A stretch of 64,000 nucleotides of DNA from Undibacterium cyanobacteriorum (GTDB lineage Bacteria > Pseudomonadota > Gammaproteobacteria > Burkholderiales > Burkholderiaceae_D), in contig NZ_CP133720.1 in assembly GCF_031326225.1 (NCBI RefSeq), positions 930,001 through 994,000 on the forward strand, read 5' to 3'. Under the pieces are notes generated by a model. It was not told where the DNA came from and made no database searches. It was given only the letters and a program-made list of their open reading frames with translations. The translations under genes and the position numbers were made by a program. Of the stretch, positions 8,937-18,683 are shown piece after piece; position 1 is the stretch's first letter, and each line of letters begins with the position of its first letter.

Positions 8937-9452
8937 TTATTTGCCGCTAGCTGTCAAAGCCTCGTTCCACTTTGCTATGTTGTCTGCTTGTGCAGCCAGT
9001 AAGGCGCTCGCATCACCTTCGATCGTGACTTTTTCAATTTTGTCGCCGCGCGCAATGCTGTTCACTACCTTTTGATCATCAGCACTGACGACGACGCCGA
9101 ACACAGTGTGTTTGCCATTCAAGTGCGGTGTCGGACCATGGGTAATGAAGAACTGACTACCATTAGTGCCTGGACCAGCGTTTGCCATCGACAAAATGCC
9201 AGCGCGATCATGTGGCAATTGTGGTGTGCATTCATCTTGGAAACGGTAACCCGGACCACCCATGCCGGTGCCATCAGGGCAGCCGCCTTGGATCATGAAA
9301 TTGGCGATCACGCGATGAAAGTTGAGTCCATTGTAATAGCCACGTTGAATTAAATTGACGAAGCTGGCACAGGTGACAGGTGTTTGGTCTGCGAACAATT
9401 TGAGATGGATAGTGCCTTTGCTTGTTTGCATTGCTACGGTGAGTTCGCTCAT
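8937..9452 (-). CDS. ppiB: Cyclophilin-type peptidyl-prolyl isomerase
   Basis: Catalyses cis-trans isomerisation of proline peptide bonds. 171 residues, no signal peptide, so probably cytosolic like PpiB. The cyclophilin core is complete: FHRVIANFMIQGG (catalytic Arg and Phe), GPGTNGSQFFIT and LNGKHTVFG. The C-terminal ~20 residues (ALLAAQADNIAKWNEALTAS) extend beyond the core as a helix. A weak purine-rich site precedes the ATG at 9452. The gene is followed by the GNAT gene on the same strand. Confidence 0.93.
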   Translation of the reverse strand: MSELTVAMQTSKGTIHLKLFADQTPVTCASFVNLIQRGYYNGLNFHRVIANFMIQGGCPDGTGMGGPGYRFQDECTPQLPHDRAGILSMANAGPGTNGSQFFITHGPTPHLNGKHTVFGVVVSADDQKVVNSIARGDKIEKVTIEGDASALLAAQADNIAKWNEALTASGK

Positions 9453-9797
9453 GTGAAGTCCTTTTGAGTTTTTATGAGAATTACATATTCAGGAATAAAG
9501 GATGCCATTTTACCAGTCTGCTTTGTTGCTACCAAAGTGGGTTTCAAGTTGATTTGGTCTGGGATGATTTTTTTGACTATTTATTTCTTTATTTAATTGA
9601 AAATTAGACCAGTCTTTTGTCGGCAAAATGAAACTGTGGTCAAGTCAGTGCGCTTTCCTTTCTCGATTTTCTTGAGGGAGGTGGTAAATTACAGGAAACA
9701 TTACGTGTTTCGTAGGGAAGTTGGCAGTTCGTTGGCGAAGACTTCTCAAACATGGAATAGCTTCACATCAATTTGAAATCCTTTTCGGAGATGCGGC
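9453..9797. other. 345-bp divergent intergenic region
   Basis: It separates the cyclophilin gene (minus) from the large sensor kinase (plus). It is AT-rich around 9560-9610 and contains TGGTCT and AGACCA half-sites in inverted orientation about 50 bp apart. I see no open frame, RNA gene or clear sigma-70 promoter. The kinase GTG start at 9798 is supported by GGAG at 9787-9790. Confidence 0.4.
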
Positions 9798-12700
9798 GTG
9801 TCCAAATCGACGCGACAATGGAGTGAACATCGATCAAGCACCAAGCATTTCAACTTGGTGGTGGCCTTGCACTTGTTGTTTGGTGTGTTGATATCGCTGT
9901 TATTGTCGACTCAAGCCTGTGCCGACATTACCTCGAACTCCGGCAAACCTCCAACAATAGTGGCACCCAATGGTTCACTGGCACCGATGCTAGGTGCTCC
10001 CGCCATCAGCAACTACGATCAAAAGACCTACAAAGCACATAGTCAAAATTGGGTTGCGGTACAAGATGCGCGCGGCGTTATGTATTTTGGAAATTCAAAC
10101 GGTATTCTTGAATTCGATGGCCAACGTTGGCAATTGATTCCCAGTCCGGGCAGTTTAATGGTGCGCGCATTGACGATCGCTGCCGATAAGACCATTTTTT
10201 ACGGTTCGATTGGTGACTTCGGCTATCTCAAAATTTCGTCTACAGGAAAACTGCAGGCTGTTTCCCTAAAAGATCGTATCCCAGAAAATGAACGTCTGTT
10301 CAATGATGTCTGGCAGGGCGAGAGTACTCCTCAAGGCGTGTACTTTTTAACGCGCACTAAAATCTTTCGATTGTTTGAGGGCAAGCTCAGTGTACTGAAT
10401 GCAAAACTAGCGTCATCACAAGCGACGGTGGTGAATGGTCGGCTGTTATATGTCGATAGTGAGCGAGGTATTAGTTTTCTCGATGGCGACCAAGTCAGGC
10501 CTCTCAGAGTTTTCGCTAGTTTGAATAGTAATCGTCGCATCATGATGACCAGCATGGGGCAGCATCAGGTCTTACTCGGACGCATGGCTGGTGATTTCTA
10601 TTCGATCGATTTAACTACCTTATGGGACGAGAAGGAGCAGCGCTATCAAGCTGATCGTGAGGATGTGCAAATCACGCAAATTGCTAAACGTATCGTGACG
10701 CCAATTGATCATTTATTGGACGAGTCGCACATGTATTTTTACAAAATACAAGCACTTGATGCTCAGCGATTCGCGATTAGTACCGTCAAAGCGGGAATTT
10801 TAATTTTAGATAAAGATGGGCAACTGCATCGGGTCATTAATAAGAACGGAGGTTTGCTCGACAATACCGTTGCTGGGATTTTTTTGGATCGACATCGCAA
10901 CTTGTGGGCGCAGACGAACTCGGGAATTTCGCATATTGAGCTGAGCGCTGCGAGTTCTATGTTCACCAGTCGCAATGGCGTCGAGGGTATCGCGATCTCT
11001 GTGATTCGTCATCAAAATCGCCTGTATGTGGGCACTTATCAAGGGATTTCTTATGAGCTGCCCTTTAAATATTCTGCCACCCAAGATGTCCCGCAGTTTC
11101 AAGCGCTACGTGATGGACCCAGCGAGATTTGGGCTTTCAAAGTAGTTGATGGCGATCTTATGGCGGCCACCGGGCGAGGCTTGTATAAGATCGATCATGA
11201 GAGTGCAGTGCGGATTCCGAGCTCTTATGGCAACAGCTATAGTCTGGGAACTAGCCCACGTTGGCCGCAGCATTTGTTTGTCGGCATGATGGGCGGGATT
11301 GAGGTTTTTCGTCGCGATCGCGAGCAATGGATATCCTTAGGAAAAATACCCGGTGTTGAGGAAAACGTTAGGAGAATCACGACAGATGCGAGTGGAGAGT
11401 TGTGGTTAAGTACCGAAGTGCAAGGCGTCTTGCGTCTCCATTTCAGTGGAGATAAACCGACTCAAGTGGGAATCAAACGTCTCGACCTGAGTCATGGACT
11501 GCCCGAGATGGCAGCTGGACGTTTAACCATGTTTGATGGTGAACTATTTTTGTGTAGTCGCAAAGGGTTATACCGCGCGCAAATCGCGGATTGGAGAGAG
11601 CAGGGAACCGATGGGACGCGGTTCACGCCAGATTCGCGCTTTGGCAAACAGTTTGCGGATGGTAGTCTCGCACTTAATGAGTTGCACAGTGATGACCAAG
11701 GTGGTGTCTTGGTGCAGGCGGAAAATGGCGTACATTGGCTTAAGCCAGATGAGCAAGGAAAGTATGTCGAAACTAGTCAGGCTTTTGTCGGCGTTCCTCC
11801 GCCTGATGAGTCCTTGTATTTGGATGGAAAAGATGCGGTGTGGATCGCTGGAGAAAATTTGTTTCGGATCGATCTTCAAGCCAGCAAACGGCGGCCTAAA
11901 CCTTTCCCAGCGCTGATTCGCAAAGTCACCGCCAATACGAAAGAAGCGATTTTTGAAGGCACTTATGGAGTCGCAGGCGTGATCTTCCCAGAGGAACTGA
12001 CCAGCGCGAAATTAAGACAAGCTGAACAAGAGACTGTCAATCTGCCTTACCGGCAAAATGCCCTAGTTTTCGAGTTCGGCGCTCCTTATTTTGAGATTCC
12101 GGGGAGTATGCGTTTTCAATATCAATTGCAAGGATTCGACAAAGATTGGAGTGAGTGGGACACCGCGACCAGTAAGGAATATACCAATATTCCAGAGGGG
12201 ACTTACGCCTTTAAAGTACGTGCCAAAAACGCCTTCGGTGTCGTCAGTGAAGAGGCGATTTATGTATTTCAGATTCAACCCCCATGGTACCGCAGCCCTT
12301 GGGCCTACATCCTTTGGAGCGTACTCGCGCTGCTGACCTTAGCTTTGCTGATCGCCGCTTACACGCATCGATTACGTAGAAATGAGAGACGCTTAGAAGA
12401 GGAAGTGCGGAATCGGACGAAAGAGGTAGTGGAACAACGAGAGGCCGCCGAGAAGGCTAGACATGATATTGCATTACTCAGTGAGATGGGCCGAAAGTTG
12501 ACTGCATCGTTGGATCCTCGCGCGGTTCAAGAAAGCCTTTACACCTATGTTCAAGCGCTCATTACTTGTAATACTTTCGGCGTTGGCATGGTGGACTGGG
12601 AACGACGCCTGATTCGCTTTGAATACGTGGTAGAAAACGGAACGGAGTTAGAACCCTATTCGCGTAGCCTAGATGCGAAAGAACAGCCCGCCGCACAATG

Positions 12701-13772
12701 TGTCGTATTTGCGAGTGAATTGCTGATCAATTCTTTAAGTATTGATACGCGCGAATTCGATAGCGTTTTACGTCTAGGAAAAGAGGTCGAGCCCTACTTA
12801 CATAAAGACGCACGTGACTTCGCCATGCCACGTTCGGCGATGTATGTCCCCATGATGTTGCAGGAAAAAGTAGTGGGGGTTGTATCCGTACAGAGCGAGT
12901 ATGCCAATGCGTTCCATGAAAACGATTTAGTGGTTCTGCGTTCCTTAGCCGCCTTTGCCGCGGTCGCATTTGATAACGCGGAGTCTTACGTCCGTTTGCA
13001 GCAAACGCAAGATAAGTTGGTTGAACAAGAGAAGCTCGCCGCGCTGGGCTCTGTGGTAGCGGGGGTGGCGCATGAATTGAATACACCGATCGGTAACAGT
13101 TTGTTAGCGGCGAGTTCGCTCGGTGAAATCACCAGTGTGTTTGTGGATGAAATTCATGCAGGCACCGTCCGCCGCTCGCGGCTTGATTCGTATGCAGACA
13201 AAGCGAAGACAGCGTGCGATTTGTTGATACGAAATTTATCCAACGCAGCAGATCTCATTACGAGCTTTAAGCAAATCGCGGTGGACCAAACTTCCGATCA
13301 GCGCCGCCGATTTGAGTTGAAGCCGATGGTTCGGGAGGTTCTCTTTACGCTGTCCAATCGCCTGCGCCGTGATGAACATGAAGTCCATCTTGATATCGCG
13401 GAAGGGATACAGATGGATAGCTTCCCTGGTCCTTTGGGACAAGTCATCACGAATTTAGTAATGAATGCAGTGATTCATGGATTTGAAAATCGGCGTGGCG
13501 GTAGCATTGTCATTCGTGGGCGTCGACTCGACGGAAACCGCGTCCACCTGCAACTCCTTGATAATGGAACGGGCATCGCAGAAGAACATCTATCACGCGT
13601 TTTTGAACCATTCTTCACGACCAAAATGGGGCAAGGCGGAAGTGGTCTCGGGCTGCATATTACCTACAATATCGTGACTGGCGTATTGGGAGGCACCATC
13701 GTGGTGGAAAGTGCGGTCGGCAAGGGCACGCGTTTCGACATCACCATTCCGGTCGTGCCGAAGGCACACTAA
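9798..13772 (+). CDS. Beta-propeller sensor histidine kinase (Reg_prop / Y_Y_Y / GAF / HisKA / HATPase)
   Basis: A 1324-residue inner-membrane histidine kinase. A hydrophobic segment ending in TQACA (about residues 20-41) exports the N-terminus. Residues ~70-740 are repeated beta-propeller blades of the two-component regulator propeller type, then a Y_Y_Y domain (~745-830, including YQLQGFDKDWSEWDTA) and one transmembrane helix (~838-858). The cytoplasmic part has a coiled linker, a GAF domain (~905-1070), the phospho-acceptor box VAGVAHELNTPIGN (~1088-1101), and an ATPase domain with NLVMNAVIHG (N box), DNGTGIAEEH and GQGGSGLGLH. There is no receiver or DNA-binding output domain and no response regulator nearby, so its partner is elsewhere. 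Start is a GTG with GGAG 7 nt upstream. Propeller kinases often sense polysaccharides, but the ligand here is unknown. Confidence 0.92.
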   Translation: MSKSTRQWSEHRSSTKHFNLVVALHLLFGVLISLLLSTQACADITSNSGKPPTIVAPNGSLAPMLGAPAISNYDQKTYKAHSQNWVAVQDARGVMYFGNSNGILEFDGQRWQLIPSPGSLMVRALTIAADKTIFYGSIGDFGYLKISSTGKLQAVSLKDRIPENERLFNDVWQGESTPQGVYFLTRTKIFRLFEGKLSVLNAKLASSQATVVNGRLLYVDSERGISFLDGDQVRPLRVFASLNSNRRIMMTSMGQHQVLLGRMAGDFYSIDLTTLWDEKEQRYQADREDVQITQIAKRIVTPIDHLLDESHMYFYKIQALDAQRFAISTVKAGILILDKDGQLHRVINKNGGLLDNTVAGIFLDRHRNLWAQTNSGISHIELSAASSMFTSRNGVEGIAISVIRHQNRLYVGTYQGISYELPFKYSATQDVPQFQALRDGPSEIWAFKVVDGDLMAATGRGLYKIDHESAVRIPSSYGNSYSLGTSPRWPQHLFVGMMGGIEVFRRDREQWISLGKIPGVEENVRRITTDASGELWLSTEVQGVLRLHFSGDKPTQVGIKRLDLSHGLPEMAAGRLTMFDGELFLCSRKGLYRAQIADWREQGTDGTRFTPDSRFGKQFADGSLALNELHSDDQGGVLVQAENGVHWLKPDEQGKYVETSQAFVGVPPPDESLYLDGKDAVWIAGENLFRIDLQASKRRPKPFPALIRKVTANTKEAIFEGTYGVAGVIFPEELTSAKLRQAEQETVNLPYRQNALVFEFGAPYFEIPGSMRFQYQLQGFDKDWSEWDTATSKEYTNIPEGTYAFKVRAKNAFGVVSEEAIYVFQIQPPWYRSPWAYILWSVLALLTLALLIAAYTHRLRRNERRLEEEVRNRTKEVVEQREAAEKARHDIALLSEMGRKLTASLDPRAVQESLYTYVQALITCNTFGVGMVDWERRLIRFEYVVENGTELEPYSRSLDAKEQPAAQCVVFASELLINSLSIDTREFDSVLRLGKEVEPYLHKDARDFAMPRSAMYVPMMLQEKVVGVVSVQSEYANAFHENDLVVLRSLAAFAAVAFDNAESYVRLQQTQDKLVEQEKLAALGSVVAGVAHELNTPIGNSLLAASSLGEITSVFVDEIHAGTVRRSRLDSYADKAKTACDLLIRNLSNAADLITSFKQIAVDQTSDQRRRFELKPMVREVLFTLSNRLRRDEHEVHLDIAEGIQMDSFPGPLGQVITNLVMNAVIHGFENRRGGSIVIRGRRLDGNRVHLQLLDNGTGIAEEHLSRVFEPFFTTKMGQGGSGLGLHITYNIVTGVLGGTIVVESAVGKGTRFDITIPVVPKAH

Positions 13773-13913
13773 GCGTGCTGGGCATAGGGTCGGGCGCAAT
13801 TTGCGCGACAGCGAGCCCTCGATTGTTTGATTCAACGCAAATCAGGCTTGTTCCGGCTTTACCCTTAGGCTACCCAAAGTTAGAATGAAACGTCGTAGTC
13901 TACGGAGAAGCTC

Positions 13914-14849
13914 GTGTTACCAGCCTATATCACGCATCCTGATTGTTATAAACATCAAATGGGTGCCCATCATCCCGAGTGCCCCGAGAGATTAGGGGCC
14001 GTGAATGACCACCTCCTCGCGAAAGGCCTGTTGGATTACATGGATGCCTGCGATGCTCCGCTTGCGACACGCGAGCAATTGGCGCGTGCCCATAGTGGTT
14101 TTTATTTGGATGAGTTTGCCGAAATTGCACAGCAGGTGCCGGAAGGTGGTTTGGTGCAAATTGATCCCGATACCAGCATCAACGCCTACTCCTACCAAGC
14201 CGCCTTACGGTCTGCGGGCGCGGTCGTGTTGGCGATGGATATGGTGCTGGGCGGAAAATCACCTGCAGCGTTTTGCAATATTCGGCCACCGGGACACCAT
14301 GCCGAGCGCAGCAATGCGGGAGGATTCTGCTTCTTCAATAATGTGGCAGTGGGGATTCGGCATGCCGTCGCGGTGCACGGTCTTGAACGGGTCGCCTTAA
14401 TTGATTTCGATGTACATCATGGCAATGGCAGTGAAGATATTTTGTTTAATGATGAACATGTCTTGATGTGCTCTATTTTTGAAAAGAATTTGTATCCTTT
14501 CTGTGGTGATGTGCCGATGGGCTCCAACATGATCAATGTCGGTTTGCCTGCACGCAGCGGCGGTGAAGCCTTTCGACAAGCCGTGGAACAACAATGGATT
14601 CCGGCATTGAATGCCTACCAGCCACAGCTGATTGTCATTTCGGCTGGATTTGATGGCCATCGTGAAGATGATATGGGCAATTTAGGTTTGGTGGAAAGTG
14701 ACTATGAATGGGTCACGCGTCAGATTATGAAAGTCGCCAATCAACATGCCCAAGGTCGCGTGGTATCTTGCTTGGAAGGTGGTTACGCATTATCCGCCCT
14801 AGGGCGTAGTGCTGCTGCGCACGTACGAGTATTGATTGGTGCAGATTAG
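13914..14849 (+). CDS. Histone-deacetylase family deacylase
   Basis: A zinc amidohydrolase of the HDAC/AcuC/acetylpolyamine-deacetylase superfamily, 311 residues. The catalytic elements are all present: RPPGHHAER with the paired histidines at 128-129, zinc ligands in DFDVHHGNG (Asp166, His168), the third ligand in SAGFDGH (Asp247), and the transition-state tyrosine in EGGY (Tyr291). It resembles class II bacterial HDAC-like enzymes. Start is a GTG. It lies directly before a Pat/YfiQ-type protein acetyltransferase on the same strand (91-bp gap), which suggests it removes acetyl groups from protein lysines; polyamine or acetoin-related substrates remain possible. Confidence 0.92.
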   Translation: MLPAYITHPDCYKHQMGAHHPECPERLGAVNDHLLAKGLLDYMDACDAPLATREQLARAHSGFYLDEFAEIAQQVPEGGLVQIDPDTSINAYSYQAALRSAGAVVLAMDMVLGGKSPAAFCNIRPPGHHAERSNAGGFCFFNNVAVGIRHAVAVHGLERVALIDFDVHHGNGSEDILFNDEHVLMCSIFEKNLYPFCGDVPMGSNMINVGLPARSGGEAFRQAVEQQWIPALNAYQPQLIVISAGFDGHREDDMGNLGLVESDYEWVTRQIMKVANQHAQGRVVSCLEGGYALSALGRSAAAHVRVLIGAD

Positions 14850-14940
14850 GTGCATTAAGTTTCAGGTGTGCTGCCCCACTATTTTATTTTCACGGCCTTA
14901 AGACGTTTTTGCCAATTCACATGAAGACCATAGGTTGACC

Positions 14941-17619
14941 ATGAATAAGCACTATCTCACATCACTGTTTTCGCCTCGCTCGGTTTTGATTTTTTCTGGA
15001 AGTCAGCACCACCCAGAACGCCAATCACCGATGGCGAAAGTGTTTATGCAGCATTTCCAAAATAATGCTTTCGAAGGCACGGTGACCTATCTTGATATTC
15101 ACATGAAGGGAACGCTCGGTGATCTGGCCCAGTCTCGCGCTGATCTCGCCGTGATTGCCTTACCGAACGAGCAGTTAGAGGCCGCCATGGAAGTGGTCGG
15201 GCGCATACAGTGTCGCTCGGCTTTAATCCTATCCATGGGCGTCGATGCGGGTCTGGCAAAACGCTTACATAAAATTGCCCATCAACATGGAGTGTACTTG
15301 CTAGGGCCGAATAGTCTCGGATTTCAACGCCCCAAATATCATTTGAACGCGAGTGCCATGGGCAAGATGGCGCAGCCCGGTTCCTTGGCAGTGGTCTCGC
15401 AATCAGGGGCTTTAACTTCTTCGATTCTGGATTGGGCGACCAAGAATGGTGTGGGCTTTTCTACCGTCGTTTCCTTGGGGGTCAATACCGCGGTCGATAT
15501 GGCGCAAGTGCTGGATTATCTGGCTGATGATGCGAGCACGCAAACCATTGTCGTGTACATGGAAAGTATTAGTGACGCACGACGCTTTATGAGTTCTTTG
15601 CGTGCCGCTGCGAATTCAAAACCTGTGATTGTGTTGAAAGGTGGGCGCCGCCCGGACGGCTCCAAAGTGGCCTTGACGCATTCTGGTAATATCGTTGGTA
15701 GTGATGCGATTTTCGATGCGGCTTTGCAAAGAGCAGGCGCGGTGCGTGTTCATTCCATGGTGCAGTTGTTCGCAGCGGCGAAGTGTCTTTCTGCTCGCTA
15801 CTTACCAGTGGGCCGCCGCCTTGCCGTGATTTCGAATGGCGGTGGGCCAGCGGTGTTGGCGGCCGATTTTGTCAATGAAGTTGGTTTGCAATTAGCCCGC
15901 TTACCGGCCGAGGTCGTTAAAAATATTCAGAAGAAGCTATCACCTTTTGCGGTGCTTGATGATTTAATCGATCTCTCGCAGGACGCTAACGAGCACCATT
16001 ATCGTGAAGTGGTGAACGCATGTGCTCATTGCGTTGATGTGGATGGCATCCTCGTCATTTTGTCGCCGATTGCGGGTGTCGATACGGGAGCCATTGCTCA
16101 GGTTCTTGCGGACCTTCAGACTACAGTTGGAAAGCCGCTCATTACCTGTTGGATGGGTGATGAAAAAGTGACTGCAGCTCGTACCATTTTATTTAAGGCA
16201 GGAATTCCGAGTTTCCGCACCCCTGAAGCCGCGGTCGATGCGTTCAATCATGTTTCTTTATTCCATCGCACCCAGCAGATGTTGCGCCAGGTACCACCGC
16301 CGCTTTCGCAGTTGGCGCAACCCGACATCGAGGGCGCGCGTATTTTGATCGAAAGCGTGTTAGCCGAACGTCGCAAAGTCCTGACCGAAATGGAATCGAA
16401 GGCATTGCTGTCGGCCTTTCATATTCCAGTGACAAAAACCATCTTGGCACGAACGCCAACTGAGGCGATGTTGGTCGCTAATCAGTTAGGATACCCGGTC
16501 GCGCTCAAGATCGATTCAGTCGACATCCCGCATAAGTCTGAAGTGCAAGGCGTGGTCTTGAATGTAGCCAATGCGGCCGGTGTGCGCGATGGCTGGCAAA
16601 ATATGATGACGCGAGTCACGCGTCTCCGACCAGAAGCAAAAATCAATGGCGTTACTGTGCAAAACATGTCGGGCAAGCCAGAAGGCCGAGAGATTTTCAT
16701 TGGTGTTTCGACCGATGAATTATTTGGCCCCGTCATCTCCTTCGGTGCTGGTGGTGTCATGATTGAGCTAATCGCCGATCGTGCCATCGAACTTCCGCCC
16801 TTGAATCAATTCTTGGCGAGTCGTTTGATTGAGCGCGTGCGTTGCGCTGAAATGTTGGGTGCTTGGCGTGGTGCTGCGCCAGTGCATCGTGAAGCCATCG
16901 AGCAAATTTTGTTGCGGGTTTCTGAGATGGTGTGCGCCTTGCCGCAGCTGCGTGAGATGGATATTAATCCAGTCATCGTTGACGCCGACGGTGCACTCGC
17001 CGTGGATGCGCGCGTGGTAGTTGACCATTCACCATCGGAACCTGGTAACTACGAGCACTTGGCGATTTCGCCGTATCCTTCAGATCGTGAAATGGAATGG
17101 CCGTTGCGTGATGGTAGGGTCTACACGGTCCGTCCTTTGCATCCGCACGACGCCGAGATGTTGCAAGAATTGGTGCGACGATTGTCGCCCGAGAGCCGCT
17201 ATTTCCGTTTTGTCTCTTCGATGAAGGAATTATCGGAACGCATGTTGGCCAAGTTCACCTTGATTGATTATGACCGTGAAATGGCTCTGGTGGCGATTCA
17301 TACCGAGAAAATACCAAATGAAGATGGTAGTTTCGAAGAGGTCGAACGTATTATTGGCGTTTCACGTTATGTGACCAATCCCGACAAAACGACGTGCGAA
17401 TTTTCTTTACTAATTGCAGATGATTTTGCTGGCCAAGGTTTGGGGACGCGCCTCATGCTATCGATTATCGATGTGGCCCGCAGTCGTGGACTGGCGATGA
17501 TTGAAGGCCTAGTGTTGAGCAACAACGTCAACATGTTGCGTTTGATGCGTAGCTTGGAGTTTGAAGTCCGTCCATATGAAGAAGATAGGGACTTTAAACT
17601 GTGTGTCAAAGCTCTTTAA
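14941..17619 (+). CDS. Pat/YfiQ-type protein lysine acetyltransferase (acyl-CoA synthetase-like plus GNAT)
   Basis: 892 residues from the ATG at 14941 (a TTG two codons earlier is in frame but less likely). The N-terminal CoA-binding domain (~5-130) is followed by succinyl-CoA-ligase-like domains (~145-440) and an ATP-grasp subdomain (~475-690; GYPVALKIDSVDIPHKSE). The C-terminal ~170 residues are a GNAT domain with ADDFAGQGLGTRLM as the acetyl-CoA motif. This is the architecture of YfiQ/Pat/PatZ, in which the ligase half is regulatory and the GNAT half acetylates protein lysines, classically of acetyl-CoA synthetase. It sits next to a deacetylase gene. A hairpin GGTTTGC/GCAAACC lies just after the stop (17627-17653) without a T-run. 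Confidence 0.9.
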   Translation: MNKHYLTSLFSPRSVLIFSGSQHHPERQSPMAKVFMQHFQNNAFEGTVTYLDIHMKGTLGDLAQSRADLAVIALPNEQLEAAMEVVGRIQCRSALILSMGVDAGLAKRLHKIAHQHGVYLLGPNSLGFQRPKYHLNASAMGKMAQPGSLAVVSQSGALTSSILDWATKNGVGFSTVVSLGVNTAVDMAQVLDYLADDASTQTIVVYMESISDARRFMSSLRAAANSKPVIVLKGGRRPDGSKVALTHSGNIVGSDAIFDAALQRAGAVRVHSMVQLFAAAKCLSARYLPVGRRLAVISNGGGPAVLAADFVNEVGLQLARLPAEVVKNIQKKLSPFAVLDDLIDLSQDANEHHYREVVNACAHCVDVDGILVILSPIAGVDTGAIAQVLADLQTTVGKPLITCWMGDEKVTAARTILFKAGIPSFRTPEAAVDAFNHVSLFHRTQQMLRQVPPPLSQLAQPDIEGARILIESVLAERRKVLTEMESKALLSAFHIPVTKTILARTPTEAMLVANQLGYPVALKIDSVDIPHKSEVQGVVLNVANAAGVRDGWQNMMTRVTRLRPEAKINGVTVQNMSGKPEGREIFIGVSTDELFGPVISFGAGGVMIELIADRAIELPPLNQFLASRLIERVRCAEMLGAWRGAAPVHREAIEQILLRVSEMVCALPQLREMDINPVIVDADGALAVDARVVVDHSPSEPGNYEHLAISPYPSDREMEWPLRDGRVYTVRPLHPHDAEMLQELVRRLSPESRYFRFVSSMKELSERMLAKFTLIDYDREMALVAIHTEKIPNEDGSFEEVERIIGVSRYVTNPDKTTCEFSLLIADDFAGQGLGTRLMLSIIDVARSRGLAMIEGLVLSNNVNMLRLMRSLEFEVRPYEEDRDFKLCVKAL

Positions 17620-17721
17620 AGGAATTGGTTTGCGCTAGCTTCTTGTGCAAACCGTTATCGGTATGATCCCTTGTACACAAGGTGAACTGTGCTCACATTG
17701 TCAATGATGACTCAGCGCAGT

Positions 17722-18498
17722 TCATCGACCCGTGCGACGTTTTTTTTCCGCGTGTTTAGCGATGTACTCCGGCCGAATCATGGCTTGAAAGTAGTTCGGA
17801 ATCCATGGTCGTCCGGCCACCATAAAACTCATCCTATGTTTTTCTTCAAACGGCAAGACGGCATCAAGTTGATGTTGATCGGAGATGTCACGTATCAGTT
17901 GTTTGAGTCGTGTGAGAAAAGCGGCGCTCGACTGTTTCGATAGCATGACGTTCACGAATTGCATGAATTCGTGTTTGTCACCGAAAGTCGAGTTGAGGTA
18001 GTCAGCAAAAGATTCACGTTGGTGAAAACGCTGTATGGGACCATTCGGGCGCCAACGGAAAGTCCGTGACAACAAAAGCTTGATGCGATTATTCGGCATC
18101 AGCTCCAGAATGCCTAAATGGTCGAGTCGGACCAAGTAGGCGATCACTTCGGGTTCGCTCAAAGCATAAATATCGACAATTTGCTCGAGCGATAGAAAGT
18201 TCATTGCTGACACGGCGACGATGAACTTTTTAGGATCACTGATGAGTTCCTCCTCTTGTTCGTAGGTGAGCTCTTCAATCAATGATTCTTCATAACTGCG
18301 CAAAGTGAGGTCATGTAAGCTAATTTCGGAGGCATCGAGAATTTGATCGAGCCTTTGCAAGGTCAAGCTTTTGGTCGAAAACATCCGCTTAACACTTGAT
18401 TCAGAAATGCCAATACGTTTCGCTAATTCTTGGTAAGTAATCCGCTTCGCTTTGAGTTCGCGTCTTAATACTTCGATAAGGGTGGTGGCTTTTGGCAT
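17722..18498 (-). CDS. XRE-family transcriptional regulator with C-terminal sensing region
   Basis: 258 residues from the ATG at 18498. Residues ~6-65 are a helix-turn-helix of the Cro/XRE class (ELAKRIGISESSVKRMF as turn and recognition helix). The remaining ~190 residues are helical, with a second winged-helix-like segment (EQIVDIYALSEPEVIAYLVR) and no recognisable ligand domain. It is divergent from the degenerate msrA paralogue, and inverted repeats of GATAC/GTATC lie in the shared intergenic region, so self-regulation and control of the neighbour are likely. It ends in a converging orientation to the acetyltransferase gene. Confidence 0.85.
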   Translation of the reverse strand: MPKATTLIEVLRRELKAKRITYQELAKRIGISESSVKRMFSTKSLTLQRLDQILDASEISLHDLTLRSYEESLIEELTYEQEEELISDPKKFIVAVSAMNFLSLEQIVDIYALSEPEVIAYLVRLDHLGILELMPNNRIKLLLSRTFRWRPNGPIQRFHQRESFADYLNSTFGDKHEFMQFVNVMLSKQSSAAFLTRLKQLIRDISDQHQLDAVLPFEEKHRMSFMVAGRPWIPNYFQAMIRPEYIAKHAEKKRRTGR

Positions 18499-18521
18499 AA
18501 ATTTAATAGCAAGATGAAAAA

Positions 18522-18645
18522 GTATCGAAAAATGATACACCACAGTACGAAATTCGCAACTTTCGGGATTGCTATTGTGGGTTTTTTTGCCTTTATCGAT
18601 AATGTGCGCAAAGAAATTGATACGTTTTGTTACGAAAGGCGTATC
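18522..18645. promoter_or_regulatory. Divergent regulatory region with GATAC inverted repeats
   Basis: Two inverted pairs of the same pentamer occur: GTATC (18522-18526) with GATAC (18534-18538), and GATACG (18619-18624) with CGTATC (18640-18645). The first is within 40 bp of the XRE regulator start, the second just before the msrA-like gene, overlapping a possible -35 (TTGATA, 18617-18622). They are candidate operators for the adjacent XRE protein; binding is inferred. Confidence 0.45.
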
Positions 18646-18683
18646 CTACAAAATGAAAATTTTTATTCATCGGAGGCGATCGT

